This document shows positions 28,935 to 37,997 of a stretch of 59,155 nt of DNA, one piece after another. The notes beneath the pieces were generated by a model. That model made no database searches. It was not told the origin of the DNA and worked only from the letters and a program-made list of their open reading frames with translations. This DNA is from Gallionella sp. (GTDB lineage: Bacteria; Pseudomonadota; Gammaproteobacteria; Burkholderiales; Gallionellaceae). The stretch is from NCBI GenBank assembly GCA_030652475.1, contig JAUSAO010000108.1, forward strand, positions 1-59,155, given 5' to 3'. A program made the position numbers and the translations under genes. How positions within the stretch are numbered: position 1 is the first letter of the stretch; each line of letters opens with the position of its first letter.

Positions 28935-29732
28935 TTACATGCGCCAGACGAGCAGGGTCGAGTGATGCAGGTCGTCAATTTCCATGGTTTGATGCGGTAG
29001 CTGTTCGGGGACAGCGAAAGTGCTGCTGACAAATACCGAACCGGGACGCATCTCGGCGCGTGCCTTGTGCCAGAGTTGTTCCATAGGCACGGGCGAGAGG
29101 TAGGCGAACACCACGTCATACTGCGCCAGATTACAGGCCTCCAGACGTTCATCCCAGATGCTGCCCCAGTGCACCTCGCAATTGCGCAAGCCACGGATAC
29201 GCAGCCAGCTCCACAGCAGCGGCAACGGGGCGGATTCCACACCCGTGTAATGCCCGTCCGGCCGGATGCGCGCCAGGTGCGTTAACACGCCACCCAGACC
29301 CGAACCGAGGTCTATGAAGCGGAAGCCCGGCTGTCTCACTTCTCCGCTATCTCCCGCAGCGGGGGGGAGAAAGGCTTCCAGTGCGCGCCACACCTTGTTG
29401 CTGGAAAGGTACAGCGGAACCTGTGTGCGGAAAGTGCTCCAGTAAACCACCAGCATGATCAGGAAAGCGGCAAGAAAAATTCCGGGAGGAATATCGAAGG
29501 CGAGCATCAAGACCAGTGCGGGCGCAAAGCATAACTGGATGAACAGCCACCAGCGCGCCAGACCCGCAAGGTGGCTGAAGCTCGCGGCGAGCAGGCCGCA
29601 CAACAAGGCGAAGAACAATGGCGCAGGTTGCAGAGCGAACAGACGGACGCTGAGCAGGGTGAGGGAAAATGCCGCGACTTGCAGCAGCAGCGCGGTGATT
29701 GAGGGAGGAAGTCTGGACAGCAAGGTTCGCAA
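28935..29732 (-). CDS. Membrane-anchored class I SAM-dependent methyltransferase
   Basis: The 265-residue protein begins with three or four hydrophobic helices (residues about 10-100), then has a Rossmann methyltransferase domain with FIDLGSGLGGVLTHLARI near residue 133. The chain is short after the SAM site, ending near WRM. It starts (TTG 29732) directly after the DJ-1 stop, so it is the last gene of the minus-strand unit. The acceptor is unknown; a membrane lipid or quinone is possible but unsupported. Confidence 0.78.
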   Translation of the reverse strand: MRTLLSRLPPSITALLLQVAAFSLTLLSVRLFALQPAPLFFALLCGLLAASFSHLAGLARWWLFIQLCFAPALVLMLAFDIPPGIFLAAFLIMLVVYWSTFRTQVPLYLSSNKVWRALEAFLPPAAGDSGEVRQPGFRFIDLGSGLGGVLTHLARIRPDGHYTGVESAPLPLLWSWLRIRGLRNCEVHWGSIWDERLEACNLAQYDVVFAYLSPVPMEQLWHKARAEMRPGSVFVSSTFAVPEQLPHQTMEIDDLHHSTLLVWRM

Positions 29733-30275
29733 TTAGCGGACTAGCCCGGCTTCGACTTCATCACGTTTGATTTTGCCTGACAGACATTCAATCAGGGCAA
29801 GCGCGAAATCCATGGACGTGCCGGGACCGCGAGAGGTGATGATATGGCCATCTTCGACCAGTGCTGTTGTTTGCAGTTGAACATTGGGAAAGTCATCCAG
29901 ACTGGCTGGATAGCAGGTCGCCCGTTTACCCTCCAGCAGGCCGGCAGCGGCGAGCACTGAAGGCGCGGCACAAATGGCAGCCAGATATTTGCCTTGCTGC
30001 GCCATTTGTTGCAGCAAGCGGATGACGCGCGCATCCGCTTTCAGGTGCCGGGTTCCCGGCTGTCCGCCGGGCAGGATGATCATGTCGAAACTGTCATGCA
30101 GCACGGCATCCAGCGTAGTGTCCGGCACGATGGTCACACCGCGGCTGCCGCGCAACGCACCCGCAGTCAATCCGGCCAGCGTGACGCCCAGTCCGGCGCG
30201 GCGCAGAATGTTGACCACCGTGACGGTTTCCAGTTCTTCGCTGCCGTCGGCAAATAACACCAGTGCGGTTTTCAT
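29733..30275 (-). CDS. DJ-1/YajL-family protein
   Basis: The 180-residue protein belongs to the DJ-1/PfpI superfamily, opening with ALVLFADGSEELETV (the glutamate that activates the nucleophile) and holding the nucleophile elbow AAICAAPSVLAAAG near residue 106. Members act as glyoxalase III, chaperone or deglycase. Length fits the YajL subgroup. It overlaps the hypothetical gene upstream by 4 bases. Confidence 0.9.
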   Translation of the reverse strand: MKTALVLFADGSEELETVTVVNILRRAGLGVTLAGLTAGALRGSRGVTIVPDTTLDAVLHDSFDMIILPGGQPGTRHLKADARVIRLLQQMAQQGKYLAAICAAPSVLAAAGLLEGKRATCYPASLDDFPNVQLQTTALVEDGHIITSRGPGTSMDFALALIECLSGKIKRDEVEAGLVR

Positions 30276-30676
30276 GCGCGGCTCCCCAGATAGTAGGCTT
30301 CCATGAGTGCGCGCTTGAGTTCGGGGTGTTCGTTCAGATCATTGATGTCGAGTTCACGCGCTGCGATGGGCTGCAAAAGTGCGCTTACCTTGGCGGTATG
30401 CCAGTGGGCAGCCAGAGCCGACGGGTTGAATTCGCCGTCGAGCAGGTAGTCGGCCGCAAATCCTTCTGGATTGGAAAACTCGATGTCGGTTGCTTCCATG
30501 ACCTCGTAGAGATAGGAGTAGGTATCCACATTGTGCAATTTCGCCAGAATCACATGGAATGAAGGCAGACTGCTGTGCTGAAGCAACAACTGATTCAGAT
30601 CAATACTGGCGGTGTAGCTGTAGTCCTCGCCCTTGAATGAGAACTCGATTCTGACATCAACGCTGTTTTTTTGCAT
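30272..30676 (-). CDS. Conserved hypothetical protein
   Basis: The 134-residue protein is acidic and mixed alpha/beta, with FSFKGEDYSYTASIDLNQLL near the start and AARELDINDLNEHPELKRAL near the end. I do not recognise a named domain. It has no signal peptide or membrane segment, so it is cytoplasmic. It lies 5 bases downstream of yajQ and overlaps the DJ-1 gene by 4, so it belongs to the same transcription unit. Confidence 0.75.
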   Translation of the reverse strand: MQKNSVDVRIEFSFKGEDYSYTASIDLNQLLLQHSSLPSFHVILAKLHNVDTYSYLYEVMEATDIEFSNPEGFAADYLLDGEFNPSALAAHWHTAKVSALLQPIAARELDINDLNEHPELKRALMEAYYLGSRA

Positions 30677-30681
30677 GGCCG

Positions 30682-31170
30682 TTAGTCGCGGAAGTTCTGG
30701 TATTGCAGCGGAAAATCGGTGATGGTTTTTTTGATGAAGGCAATGGCATCTTGCAGGTCATCGCGATTCTTGCCGGTGATGCGTACGGTGTCGCCCTGTA
30801 TGCTGGCCTGTACCTTCATCTTGCTGTCCTTGATGTGGCGGACGATCTTCTTCGCCAGTTCGATCTCCACGCCTACCTTGACTTCGCAGTCGCGTTTGAC
30901 CTTGTTGCCGCTGACTTTTTCGATCTTCTCGCTGATTTCTAGACACTTGATGTCCACGCCGCGCTTGGTCAGTTTGCCGTTCAGGATGTCCTGCACCTGA
31001 TCGAGTTGAAACTCATTGTCAGCCCATATGGTGAGCTTGAGTTCGGCCTGTTCCACTTTCGCATCCGAACCCTTGAAGTCGAAACGGGTGCCGACTTCCT
31101 TGTTGGTTTGTTCGAGCGCGTTCTTGACTTCGGTTTTGTCTACTTCTGAAACGATGTCAAATGATGGCAT
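30682..31170 (-). CDS. yajQ: YajQ-family nucleotide/c-di-GMP-binding protein
   Basis: The 162-residue protein matches the YajQ family in length and in the start [21 protein letters not shown], the central [13 protein letters not shown] and the repeat half with [20 protein letters not shown]. Family members have two ferredoxin-like domains, and some bind c-di-GMP as a transcription cofactor. It lies about 30 bases downstream of the ppnP gene. Confidence 0.93.
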   Translation of the reverse strand: MPSFDIVSEVDKTEVKNALEQTNKEVGTRFDFKGSDAKVEQAELKLTIWADNEFQLDQVQDILNGKLTKRGVDIKCLEISEKIEKVSGNKVKRDCEVKVGVEIELAKKIVRHIKDSKMKVQASIQGDTVRITGKNRDDLQDAIAFIKKTITDFPLQYQNFRD

Positions 31171-31199
31171 GGTGTACTCCTGTCAGTTCTGTCATTTTA

Positions 31200-31511
31200 T
31201 TAGCCGAAGCTGCAAACGTAATTTACCACGTCATCGGCCTCGATTACGAAGTGACTATTGGCAGCTACTGAGAACTGGCTGCCGGCGTCGTAGGTAGAAA
31301 ATTCAGTCTCGTCACCGATTTTCACGCGGCAGGTGCCGGAAGTTATTTCCATGATCTCCGGCACGCCTACGTTAAAAGTGAGCGTGCTGGGCAGAATCAC
31401 GCCTATCGTCTTGCGCGTACCATCGGCGAATAGCACCGAGTGCGATACACACTTACCGTCAAAGTACACATTGCCTTGTTTTACTACGCTGACCTTATCG
31501 AATTGCGACAT
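31200..31511 (-). CDS. ppnP: Pyrimidine/purine nucleoside phosphorylase
   Basis: The 103-residue cupin is the DUF1255/PpnP family, which splits nucleosides with phosphate. Visible motifs are VVKQGNVYFDGKCVSHSVLF and the strand series GVILPSTLTFNVGVPEIMEI and SQFSVAANSHFVIEADDVV. Length is typical (94-105). It lies 9 bases after the macro-domain gene. Confidence 0.92.
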   Translation of the reverse strand: MSQFDKVSVVKQGNVYFDGKCVSHSVLFADGTRKTIGVILPSTLTFNVGVPEIMEITSGTCRVKIGDETEFSTYDAGSQFSVAANSHFVIEADDVVNYVCSFG

Positions 31512-31520
31512 GCTTTTTCC

Positions 31521-32012
31521 TTATTTGGTGGGTTCCTGGGCTTTTACGCCCTTTTGATAGTGGGTGTAGATATAAACCGGGATATTCAGATCGCCGAGAT
31601 GCTTTGCAATCAGCGGCTTTACCTCTTCCCAGTTCAGGCCGCTGATTCCGCAGGCCAGACGGGGCAATGCAATGCTGCCCAGCTTTTCCTTCTGCACCAG
31701 ATTCCGCAAGGCGTGCAGGGCGTGATTCACCTGGCTGAGCGTGGCATGTCCGGGCTTGCTGCCGTGATCGTAAGCGGCATCACGCGTAAACAGGTTGATG
31801 ATGAGACGACCATCCGCGCTTGCCCAGGCCCACAGACTGCCAGACTTGGGGTGTCTGGTCTGGCAGTAGTGGCGAAAATCCTTGTATAGCGCAGGCATGC
31901 GCTCGCGCAGCTGCAAGGATAAGCCGTGGTGAAAGTCATCGTTGGGCGCGACACCCTGGGCTATGGCTTTTGCGCCGCTTTGCAGTATGTCTCCGTTCAA
32001 TTCGTGAATCAT
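31521..32012 (-). CDS. Macro-domain protein
   Basis: The 163-residue protein starts MIHELNGDILQSGAKAIAQG, which is the first strand and loop of an Appr-1-p (macro) fold. Next come HGLSLQLRERMPALYKDFR and the conserved IALPRLACGISGLNWEEVK. Macro domains bind or hydrolyse ADP-ribose derivatives. ATG 32012 has GGAGG five bases upstream and is the clear start, although the frame is open to 32084. It sits between argG and ppnP. Confidence 0.85.
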   Translation of the reverse strand: MIHELNGDILQSGAKAIAQGVAPNDDFHHGLSLQLRERMPALYKDFRHYCQTRHPKSGSLWAWASADGRLIINLFTRDAAYDHGSKPGHATLSQVNHALHALRNLVQKEKLGSIALPRLACGISGLNWEEVKPLIAKHLGDLNIPVYIYTHYQKGVKAQEPTK

Positions 32013-32037
32013 GATGCCTCCACGTAATAGTGGGGTT

Positions 32038-33264
32038 TTACTTCCTGTGTTGCAGATTCGCCGCAATGCGCAAACGAAGTGCATTGAGCTTGATGAAACC
32101 GGCTGCGTCTTTCTGGTCGTATGCGCCCTTGTCGTCTTCGAAAGTGGCGATGGTAGGATCGAACAGTGAATCGGTCTTCGAATCGCGTCCCACTACGATG
32201 ACGTTGCCCTTGTACAGCTTGACGCGTACCCAGCCATTGACGGTCTTTTGAGTCTGGTCTATCAGGGTTTGCAGCGCGATACGCTCCGGCGCCCACCAGT
32301 AACCGTTATAAATCATTGAGGCGTAACGCGGCATCAGTTCGTCCTTCAGATGCGCGACCTCACGATCAAGCGTAATCGACTCGATGGCGCGGTGCGCCTT
32401 CAGCATGATGGTGCCGCCGGGCGTTTCGTAGCAGCCGCGAGACTTCATGCCGACATAACGGTTTTCCACCAGATCGAGACGGCCGATACCGTGTTTGCCG
32501 CCCAGCTCGTTCAGTTTGGCGAGAACGGCGGCTGGCGTCATCTGGCTGCCATTGAGCGCCACAATGTCGCCGTTGGTAAATTCAAGTTCCAGATATTCTG
32601 CGGCATCCGGTGCGGCTTCCGGTGAAACCGTCCAGCGCCACATGGATTCTTCGGCTTCGGCAGCCGGGTCTTCCAGATGGCGGCCTTCGTAGCTGATGTG
32701 CAGCAGGTTGGCATCCATGGAGTAAGGCGAGCCGCCCTGTTTGTGTTTCATCTCGACCGGGATATTGTGCTGTTCGGCATAGGCCATCAGCTTTTCACGG
32801 GAGAGCAGGTCCCATTCGCGCCACGGTGCGATGACCTTGATGTTGGGGTTCAGTGCATAAGCGCCCAGTTCGAAACGCACCTGGTCATTGCCCTTGCCGG
32901 TTGCGCCGTGCGAAATGGCTTGCGCACCGGTCATTTCGGCAACCTCGATCAGGCGTTTGGCGATCAGCGGGCGGGCGATGGAGGTGCCGAGCAGGTATTC
33001 GCCCTCATAGACGGTATTGGCGCGGAACATTGGGAATACGAAGTCGCGCACGAATTCTTCGCGCAAATCGTCGATGTAGATATTGGAAGGCTCAATGCCC
33101 ATTTTCAGCGCCTTGGCGCGGGCGGGTTCCAGTTCTTCACCCTGGCCGACATCGGCGGTGAAGGTCACTACTTCGCATTGGTAGGTGTCTTGCAGCCATT
33201 TCAAAATGACCGAGGTGTCGAGACCACCGGAATAGGCGAGTACTACTTTTTTGATGTCGCTCAT
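32038..33264 (-). CDS. argG: Argininosuccinate synthase
   Basis: The 408-residue enzyme joins citrulline and aspartate using ATP. The ATP-binding P-loop [15 protein letters not shown] is at residues 10-24, the citrulline site is in [13 protein letters not shown] near 118 and the [12 protein letters not shown] region near 275. Length matches the bacterial type. It is downstream of argF and argD on the same strand, so three arginine steps are grouped. Confidence 0.96.
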   Translation of the reverse strand: MSDIKKVVLAYSGGLDTSVILKWLQDTYQCEVVTFTADVGQGEELEPARAKALKMGIEPSNIYIDDLREEFVRDFVFPMFRANTVYEGEYLLGTSIARPLIAKRLIEVAEMTGAQAISHGATGKGNDQVRFELGAYALNPNIKVIAPWREWDLLSREKLMAYAEQHNIPVEMKHKQGGSPYSMDANLLHISYEGRHLEDPAAEAEESMWRWTVSPEAAPDAAEYLELEFTNGDIVALNGSQMTPAAVLAKLNELGGKHGIGRLDLVENRYVGMKSRGCYETPGGTIMLKAHRAIESITLDREVAHLKDELMPRYASMIYNGYWWAPERIALQTLIDQTQKTVNGWVRVKLYKGNVIVVGRDSKTDSLFDPTIATFEDDKGAYDQKDAAGFIKLNALRLRIAANLQHRK

Positions 33265-33280
33265 TAAATTTTCTCACTCG

Positions 33281-33393
33281 TAGGGTGGGTTAGCGTAGCG
33301 TAACCCACCGATTTAGTATGGCGGGTTACGCCGCGACGCGGCTGACCAACCCTGCATTTGCTATTAAAAATGGTGTGGCGTATGCCATACGCC
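33281..33393. repeat. Dispersed palindromic repeats between argG and argF
   Basis: GGTGGGTTA at 33284-33292 pairs with TAACCCACC at 33301-33309. A GCGGGTTACGCC-type segment follows, and then a near-perfect palindrome GGCGTATGCCATACGCC at 33377-33393. Elements of this kind are widespread in betaproteobacterial intergenic regions. Confidence 0.75.
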
Positions 33394-33394
33394 C

Positions 33395-33463
33395 CTACGC
33401 CACTCGCCCCAATAACAGGTATTCCATCAAAGCCTTTTGTACATGCAGGCGATTTTGGCTGCG
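33395..33463 (-). pseudogene. Relic of an argF 3' end
   Basis: Read on the minus strand, this 23-codon piece ends NRLHVQKALMEYLLLGRVA and stops at 33395-33397. The functional argF ends NRLHVQKALMEYLLLGKIAS about 150 bases upstream. No start or catalytic part is present. It is therefore a leftover tail of a second argF copy, with DNA differences showing that it is not a fresh duplication. Confidence 0.8.
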
Positions 33464-33541
33464 GCGCCCGCTGCGCGGATTTATCTGCTGCGCTTTTGTG
33501 CCTCCGCCGAAACAGATTGCACTCATCTCGCATGGTTTCAT

Positions 33542-34480
33542 TTAACTGGCTATCTTACCTAATAGTAAATATTCCATTAGTGCCTTCTGTACGTGCAATC
33601 TGTTTTCAGCTTCATCCCACACCACGCTTTGCGGACCGTCCATCACGCCGGCAGATACTTCCTCGCCGCGATGCGCGGGCAGACAGTGCATGAACAGTGC
33701 ATCAGGCGCGGCAATCGCCATCATGTCTTCGTCTACTTGCCAGTCGGCAAAGTCTTTCATGCGCTCTTCGTTTTCGGCCTCGAAACCCATGCTGGTCCAC
33801 ACGTCGGTGGTTACCAGATCGGCATCGCGCGCCGCTTCCATCGGATCGGTAAATTCTTCGTAATGCTCATGACCGTACAATCCTGCGCGCTCCGGTTCGA
33901 CTTCATAGCCCGGCGGAGTCGAGACATGCACGTTAAAGTCCAGTATCTCAGCGGCCTGCAGCCAGGTGTTGCACATGTTGTTGGAGTCGCCTATCCATGC
34001 CACGGTCTTGCCTTGTATGCTGCCGCGCTGTTCGATGTAGGTATAGATGTCCGCCAGTATCTGGCAAGGATGGTATTCATTGGTCAGGCCGTTGATGACC
34101 GGTACGCGCGAATTGGCCGCAAAGCGTTCGATGATGGATTGCTCAAAGGTACGGATCATGACGATGTCGCTCATGCGTGAAATGACCTGTCCTGCATCTT
34201 CCACCGGTTCGCCGCGCCCAAGTTGTGAATCGCGTGTGTTCAGATAAATCGCAGCGCCACCCAGTTGTTGCATACCGGCTTCAAAGGACAAGCGGGTGCG
34301 GGTGCTGGCCTTCTCGAAAATCATCACCAGCGTGCGATCGGTGAGTGGCCAATATTGCTGATAGGTTTTGTATTTTTGTTTGATGATACGGGTGCGTTCA
34401 AACAGGTATTCCAGCTCTTCGCGGTTCAAATCCTTGAATTGCAGAAAATGTTTTACTGACACCCTTTGTATTTCTGACAT
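33542..34480 (-). CDS. argF: Ornithine carbamoyltransferase
   Basis: The 312-residue enzyme makes citrulline from ornithine and carbamoyl phosphate. The carbamoyl-phosphate motif FEKASTRTRLSFE is near residue 45, the ornithine-site MHCLPAHRGEE near 265, and the DxWxSMG loop is present as VWTSMGFE near 225. ATG 34480 gives the standard N-terminus MSEIQRVSVKHFLQFKDL; a TTG at 34492 abuts the argD stop but would add only four codons. Confidence 0.95.
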   Translation of the reverse strand: MSEIQRVSVKHFLQFKDLNREELEYLFERTRIIKQKYKTYQQYWPLTDRTLVMIFEKASTRTRLSFEAGMQQLGGAAIYLNTRDSQLGRGEPVEDAGQVISRMSDIVMIRTFEQSIIERFAANSRVPVINGLTNEYHPCQILADIYTYIEQRGSIQGKTVAWIGDSNNMCNTWLQAAEILDFNVHVSTPPGYEVEPERAGLYGHEHYEEFTDPMEAARDADLVTTDVWTSMGFEAENEERMKDFADWQVDEDMMAIAAPDALFMHCLPAHRGEEVSAGVMDGPQSVVWDEAENRLHVQKALMEYLLLGKIAS

Positions 34481-34492
34481 GGTTTGTTCCAA

Positions 34493-35665
34493 TCAGGATT
34501 GCAAAAAATCTTTAACGAGCGGGCAGAGGATATCCAGCAATTGCTGCGCTTCGTCTTGCGACATCACCAGCGGCGGCAACAGGCGGATCACGTTGTCGGC
34601 CGTTACATTGATCAGCAAACCGCGTGCGAGCGCCTGTTTGACCAATTCGCCACAAGGTTTGCCCAGCTCTATGCCTATCATCAGACCCTGGCCGCGAAGC
34701 TCGATGACGCCCTTTACTCCCTGCAAGGCGGTGGCGAAGCCCTGGCGAATGAATTGGCCCAGTTGTTCGGCGTGTGCCAGCAACTGATCCTGTTCAACAA
34801 TGTTCAGTGTGGTCAATCCGGCGACACAGGCCAGCGGGTTGCCACCGAAGGTCGAGCCATGATTGCCCGGCTTGAATGTTGCTGTAGCGGCACCTGCTGC
34901 CAGACAGGCACTGATCGGCACGCCTGAGCCCAGGCCTTTGGCCAGTGTCATGACATCCGGTAAAATATTCGCATGTTGATGGGCAAACCAGCGACCGGTG
35001 CGGCCTATGCCTGTTTGCACTTCGTCCAGCATCAACAGCCAGTTGTGCTCATTGCAAAGTTGCCGCAGTTGTTGCAGATACTCGATGTCTGTGGTGCGGA
35101 TGCCGCCTTCACCCTGAATGGGTTCGACCAGGATGGCAACAACGTTTGCGTTGCTCTGTGCGACCTGGCGGATGGACTCAATATCGTCATAAGGCACACG
35201 CACGAAGCCGCCGACCAGCGGCTCGAAACCCGCCTGCACCTTGCGGTTGCCGGTGGCGGAAAGGGTCGCCAGCGTGCGTCCGTGAAAGGCTTTTTCCATC
35301 ACGATGATGGCGGGATTTTCGATGCCGCGATTATGTCCGTACAGGCGCGCCAGTTTGATCGCGGCTTCATTCGCCTCGCACCCTGAATTGCTGAAGAACA
35401 CTTCCTGCATGCCGGACAGATTGCATAGCTTGTCTGCCAGTATTTCCTGCTCGGGTATCTGGTAAGCGTTAGAGCAATGCATCAATTTGCCGATTTGTTC
35501 GCCTAACGCCGCCGTTAAGCGCGGATGAGCGTGACCCAGAGTGTTCACGGCGATGCCGGAAAGACCATCCAGATAGCGATTGCCCTCACTATCCCAAAGC
35601 CAGGCACCTTCACCGCGTACAAATGAAACGGGCAGGCGGGCATAAGTATTCATTACATGCGACAT
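34493..35665 (-). CDS. argD: Acetylornithine aminotransferase
   Basis: The 390-residue PLP enzyme converts N-acetylglutamate semialdehyde to acetylornithine. The family motifs are NSGCEANEAAIKLARLY near residue 93, the PLP-binding LMLDEVQTGIGRTGRW near 215 and the lysine in VMTLAKGLGSGVPISA near 240. The close relative succinyldiaminopimelate aminotransferase shares these motifs, so dual use in lysine synthesis is possible. It is the first gene of the argD-argF-argG run. Confidence 0.93.
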   Translation of the reverse strand: MSHVMNTYARLPVSFVRGEGAWLWDSEGNRYLDGLSGIAVNTLGHAHPRLTAALGEQIGKLMHCSNAYQIPEQEILADKLCNLSGMQEVFFSNSGCEANEAAIKLARLYGHNRGIENPAIIVMEKAFHGRTLATLSATGNRKVQAGFEPLVGGFVRVPYDDIESIRQVAQSNANVVAILVEPIQGEGGIRTTDIEYLQQLRQLCNEHNWLLMLDEVQTGIGRTGRWFAHQHANILPDVMTLAKGLGSGVPISACLAAGAATATFKPGNHGSTFGGNPLACVAGLTTLNIVEQDQLLAHAEQLGQFIRQGFATALQGVKGVIELRGQGLMIGIELGKPCGELVKQALARGLLINVTADNVIRLLPPLVMSQDEAQQLLDILCPLVKDFLQS

Positions 35666-35720
35666 ACAGTACCTTTAATAACAGACGGCGGGGCGAGCCG
35701 CCGTTTAGCTAAGGAAGCGC

Positions 35721-35813
35721 TGATTTATTCGGTTTTGTCGTTCCCGCGCAGGCGGGAACCCAGTTAGATAAAGGCACTGGATCCCCGCTTTTGCGGGGAT
35801 GACGAATAAATCA
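35721..35813. repeat. Composite REP/MITE-like element with outer inverted repeat
   Basis: The element has outer arms TGATTTATTCG (35721-35731) and CGAATAAATCA (35803-35813), perfectly complementary. Inside are two perfect hairpins, GTTCCCGC/GCGGGAAC (35740-35759) and ATCCCCGC/GCGGGGAT (35781-35800). The nested design suggests a mobile REP doublet or a small non-autonomous element. It sits between argD and rpsT where it disturbs no gene. Confidence 0.85.
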
Positions 35814-35904
35814 GCATCCACTAAATAATGCTTACCCTGAAACGACGTATATTGGGCCAAACAGGCCTTTTTAGGCAAGTGAAACAGCTAATTTTTGACA
35901 GGCT

Positions 35905-35936
35905 GTAAAGCAAACAAGCCGACATCACTGTCGGCT
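35905..35936 (-). terminator. rpsT terminator
   Basis: On the minus strand, AGCCGACA (35936-35929) pairs with TGTCGGCT (35924-35917) around GTGA, followed by TTGTTTGCTTT. A stem with 8 perfect pairs and a T-rich tail lying 33 bases after the S20 stop fits a rho-independent terminator. Confidence 0.8.
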
Positions 35937-35968
35937 CGTTGGCGCGGTGCATCAAGAAGTCAAAGCGA

Positions 35969-36232
35969 TTAAGCCATCGCCTTGATTGCCGCAGACAGAC
36001 GGCTCTTATGACGAGCGGCCTTGTTCTTGTGGATAATCTTCTTGTCGGCGATGCTATCCACGGTGCTGACCGAAGCCTGGTAAACAGACTGGGCAACTAC
36101 CTTGTCGCCTGCTTCGATGGCCTTGATAACTTTTTTGATCGCAGTGCGCATTTCAGAGCGCAAGCCGCTGTTGTGAGCATTTTGTTTTACTGCTTGACGA
36201 GCACGTTTACGGGCTTGTGCGCTATTTGCCAT
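35969..36232 (-). CDS. rpsT: Ribosomal protein S20
   Basis: The 87-residue basic protein begins [18 protein letters not shown] and contains [20 protein letters not shown] and [19 protein letters not shown], all typical of S20, which binds 16S rRNA in the 30S subunit. It is divergent from murJ, the usual arrangement, and is followed by its own terminator. Confidence 0.98.
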   Translation of the reverse strand: MANSAQARKRARQAVKQNAHNSGLRSEMRTAIKKVIKAIEAGDKVVAQSVYQASVSTVDSIADKKIIHKNKAARHKSRLSAAIKAMA

Positions 36233-36430
36233 GACTACTCCTTGAGAATTCGGTACGACGAAAGGCGAGCATTCTATCGGCTTCTCAAAGTTTTTGCAAA
36301 TTTTTTACCGCTACAGTCGAAATGATGGACGCGGGTGATAGGTCGTGACATAAAATGGCGCATACACGACGGTGCCGGGCGTGATGCTATGATGTCCGGC
36401 GATTTCTAATTTCCGGTCACGCATTATTTA

Positions 36431-37975
36431 ATGAATTTGCTCAAATCACTCGCTACGATCAGCGGCCTGACGCTGGTGTCGCGCATCTTGGCCTTCGCGC
36501 GCGACGTGCTGATCGCGCGGGTGTTCGGTGCAGGCATGGCAACCGATGCTTTTTTCGTGGCGTTCAAACTGCCCAATCTGTTGCGACGCATGTTTGCCGA
36601 AGGCGCGTTTTCACAGGCCTTTGTGCCGATTTTCGGCGAATACCGAAATCGGCGCGGACACGAAGAAACCAGATTGCTGGTGGATCATGTCACCACCATG
36701 CTGGCGCTGATTCTGTTCGTGGTCACGCTGATAGGCATCATCGCTGCGCCTGTTCTGGTCTATATCAGTGCACCCGGTTTTGCCAGGGATGCCGAAAAGT
36801 TTGAACTCACGGTGCAATTGCTGCGCTGGACCTCGCCGTATATCTTCTTTATCTCGCTGGTGGCGGTGGCGGCGGCTATTCTCAATACCTATAACAAATT
36901 CTGGGTGCCGGCTTTCGCACCCATATTATTGAACGTGTGCTTTATTGGCGGCGCGCTGTGGCTGGCGCCGTACTGTGATCCACCCATCATGGCGCTGGCC
37001 TGGGCGGTATTTATCGCAGGTTTCGTGCAACTGGCCTTTCAGATACCGTTCCTGAAAAAAATAGACATGCTGCCCAGCCTGCGCTGGAGTTGGAAGGATG
37101 AGGGCATGCGGCGCGTCATCCGGCAAATGGGCCCCGCGCTGTTCGGCGTGTCCATCGCGCAGATCAGCTTGATTATCAACACTATTTTTGCTTCTTTTAT
37201 GGTGGCGGGCAGCGTTTCCTGGCTGTATTACGCGGATCGCCTGATGGAGTTTCCCGCCGGTATGCTGGGAGCTGCACTGGGTACGATACTGTTGCCCTCG
37301 TTGTCCAAATGCCATGCCAACAAAGATACGGCGGAATACTCCAGACTGCTGGACTGGGGCTTGCGCCTGACCTTCATGCTGGCTTTGCCGTCCGCACTGG
37401 CGCTGGGCATGATAGCCGTGCCGCTGTTATCTACCTTCTTTCAGCGTGGCGCTTTCGTCGCCAGTGATGTGCTGATGACCAGCCAGGCGCTGGTCGGCTA
37501 CAGCGTCGGTTTGATCGGTATTATTCTGGTGAAAATCCTGGCGCCCGGTTTCTATGCGCGCCAGAACATCAGGACGCCGGTGAAGATCGGCATCGTCACG
37601 CTGATCGCGACTCAGCTGATGAATGTGCTGTTTGTTTTCGGGATGCAACTGCATCACGCCGGATTGGCGCTTTCTATCGGCCTGGGCGCATGTTTGAATT
37701 CCGCTATCCTGTTTTATTTCCTGCGCAAAAACGGCATTTACCAGCCTGAACCCGGCTGGCCGAGCTATTTCGCCAAGGTGGGCATTGCCGTTTTGGCTCT
37801 GGCAATCACCCTGTGGTTCGGTATGGGTACGACGGACAGTTGGCTGGCCGGCTCAGGCTGGGTGCGCATCGGACGTTTGACCGCGCTGGTGACGGGGGGT
37901 GTCGTCGTTTACTTCGCTGTTCTCGCCGCGTTGGGTTTCAGACCCCGCGATTTTTCCAGGCGGGCAATAAATTGA
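36431..37975 (+). CDS. murJ: Lipid II flippase MurJ
   Basis: The 514-residue protein has about 14 membrane helices and is the MOP-superfamily lipid II flippase needed for peptidoglycan synthesis. The start reads LLKSLATISGLTLVSRILAF, followed by GAGMATDAFFVAFKLPNLLR with conserved charged residues in the central cavity. Length is as in E. coli (511). The start ATG 36431 lies about 200 bases from the divergent rpsT start. Confidence 0.95.
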   Translation: MNLLKSLATISGLTLVSRILAFARDVLIARVFGAGMATDAFFVAFKLPNLLRRMFAEGAFSQAFVPIFGEYRNRRGHEETRLLVDHVTTMLALILFVVTLIGIIAAPVLVYISAPGFARDAEKFELTVQLLRWTSPYIFFISLVAVAAAILNTYNKFWVPAFAPILLNVCFIGGALWLAPYCDPPIMALAWAVFIAGFVQLAFQIPFLKKIDMLPSLRWSWKDEGMRRVIRQMGPALFGVSIAQISLIINTIFASFMVAGSVSWLYYADRLMEFPAGMLGAALGTILLPSLSKCHANKDTAEYSRLLDWGLRLTFMLALPSALALGMIAVPLLSTFFQRGAFVASDVLMTSQALVGYSVGLIGIILVKILAPGFYARQNIRTPVKIGIVTLIATQLMNVLFVFGMQLHHAGLALSIGLGACLNSAILFYFLRKNGIYQPEPGWPSYFAKVGIAVLALAITLWFGMGTTDSWLAGSGWVRIGRLTALVTGGVVVYFAVLAALGFRPRDFSRRAIN

Positions 37976-37997
37976 TTAACATAAACCAGGGTCAACC

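Noticed and set aside
33264..33533. 89-codon minus-strand frame upstream of argG
   Set aside because: It runs through dispersed repeats and a different frame of the argF relic, so it is not a real gene.
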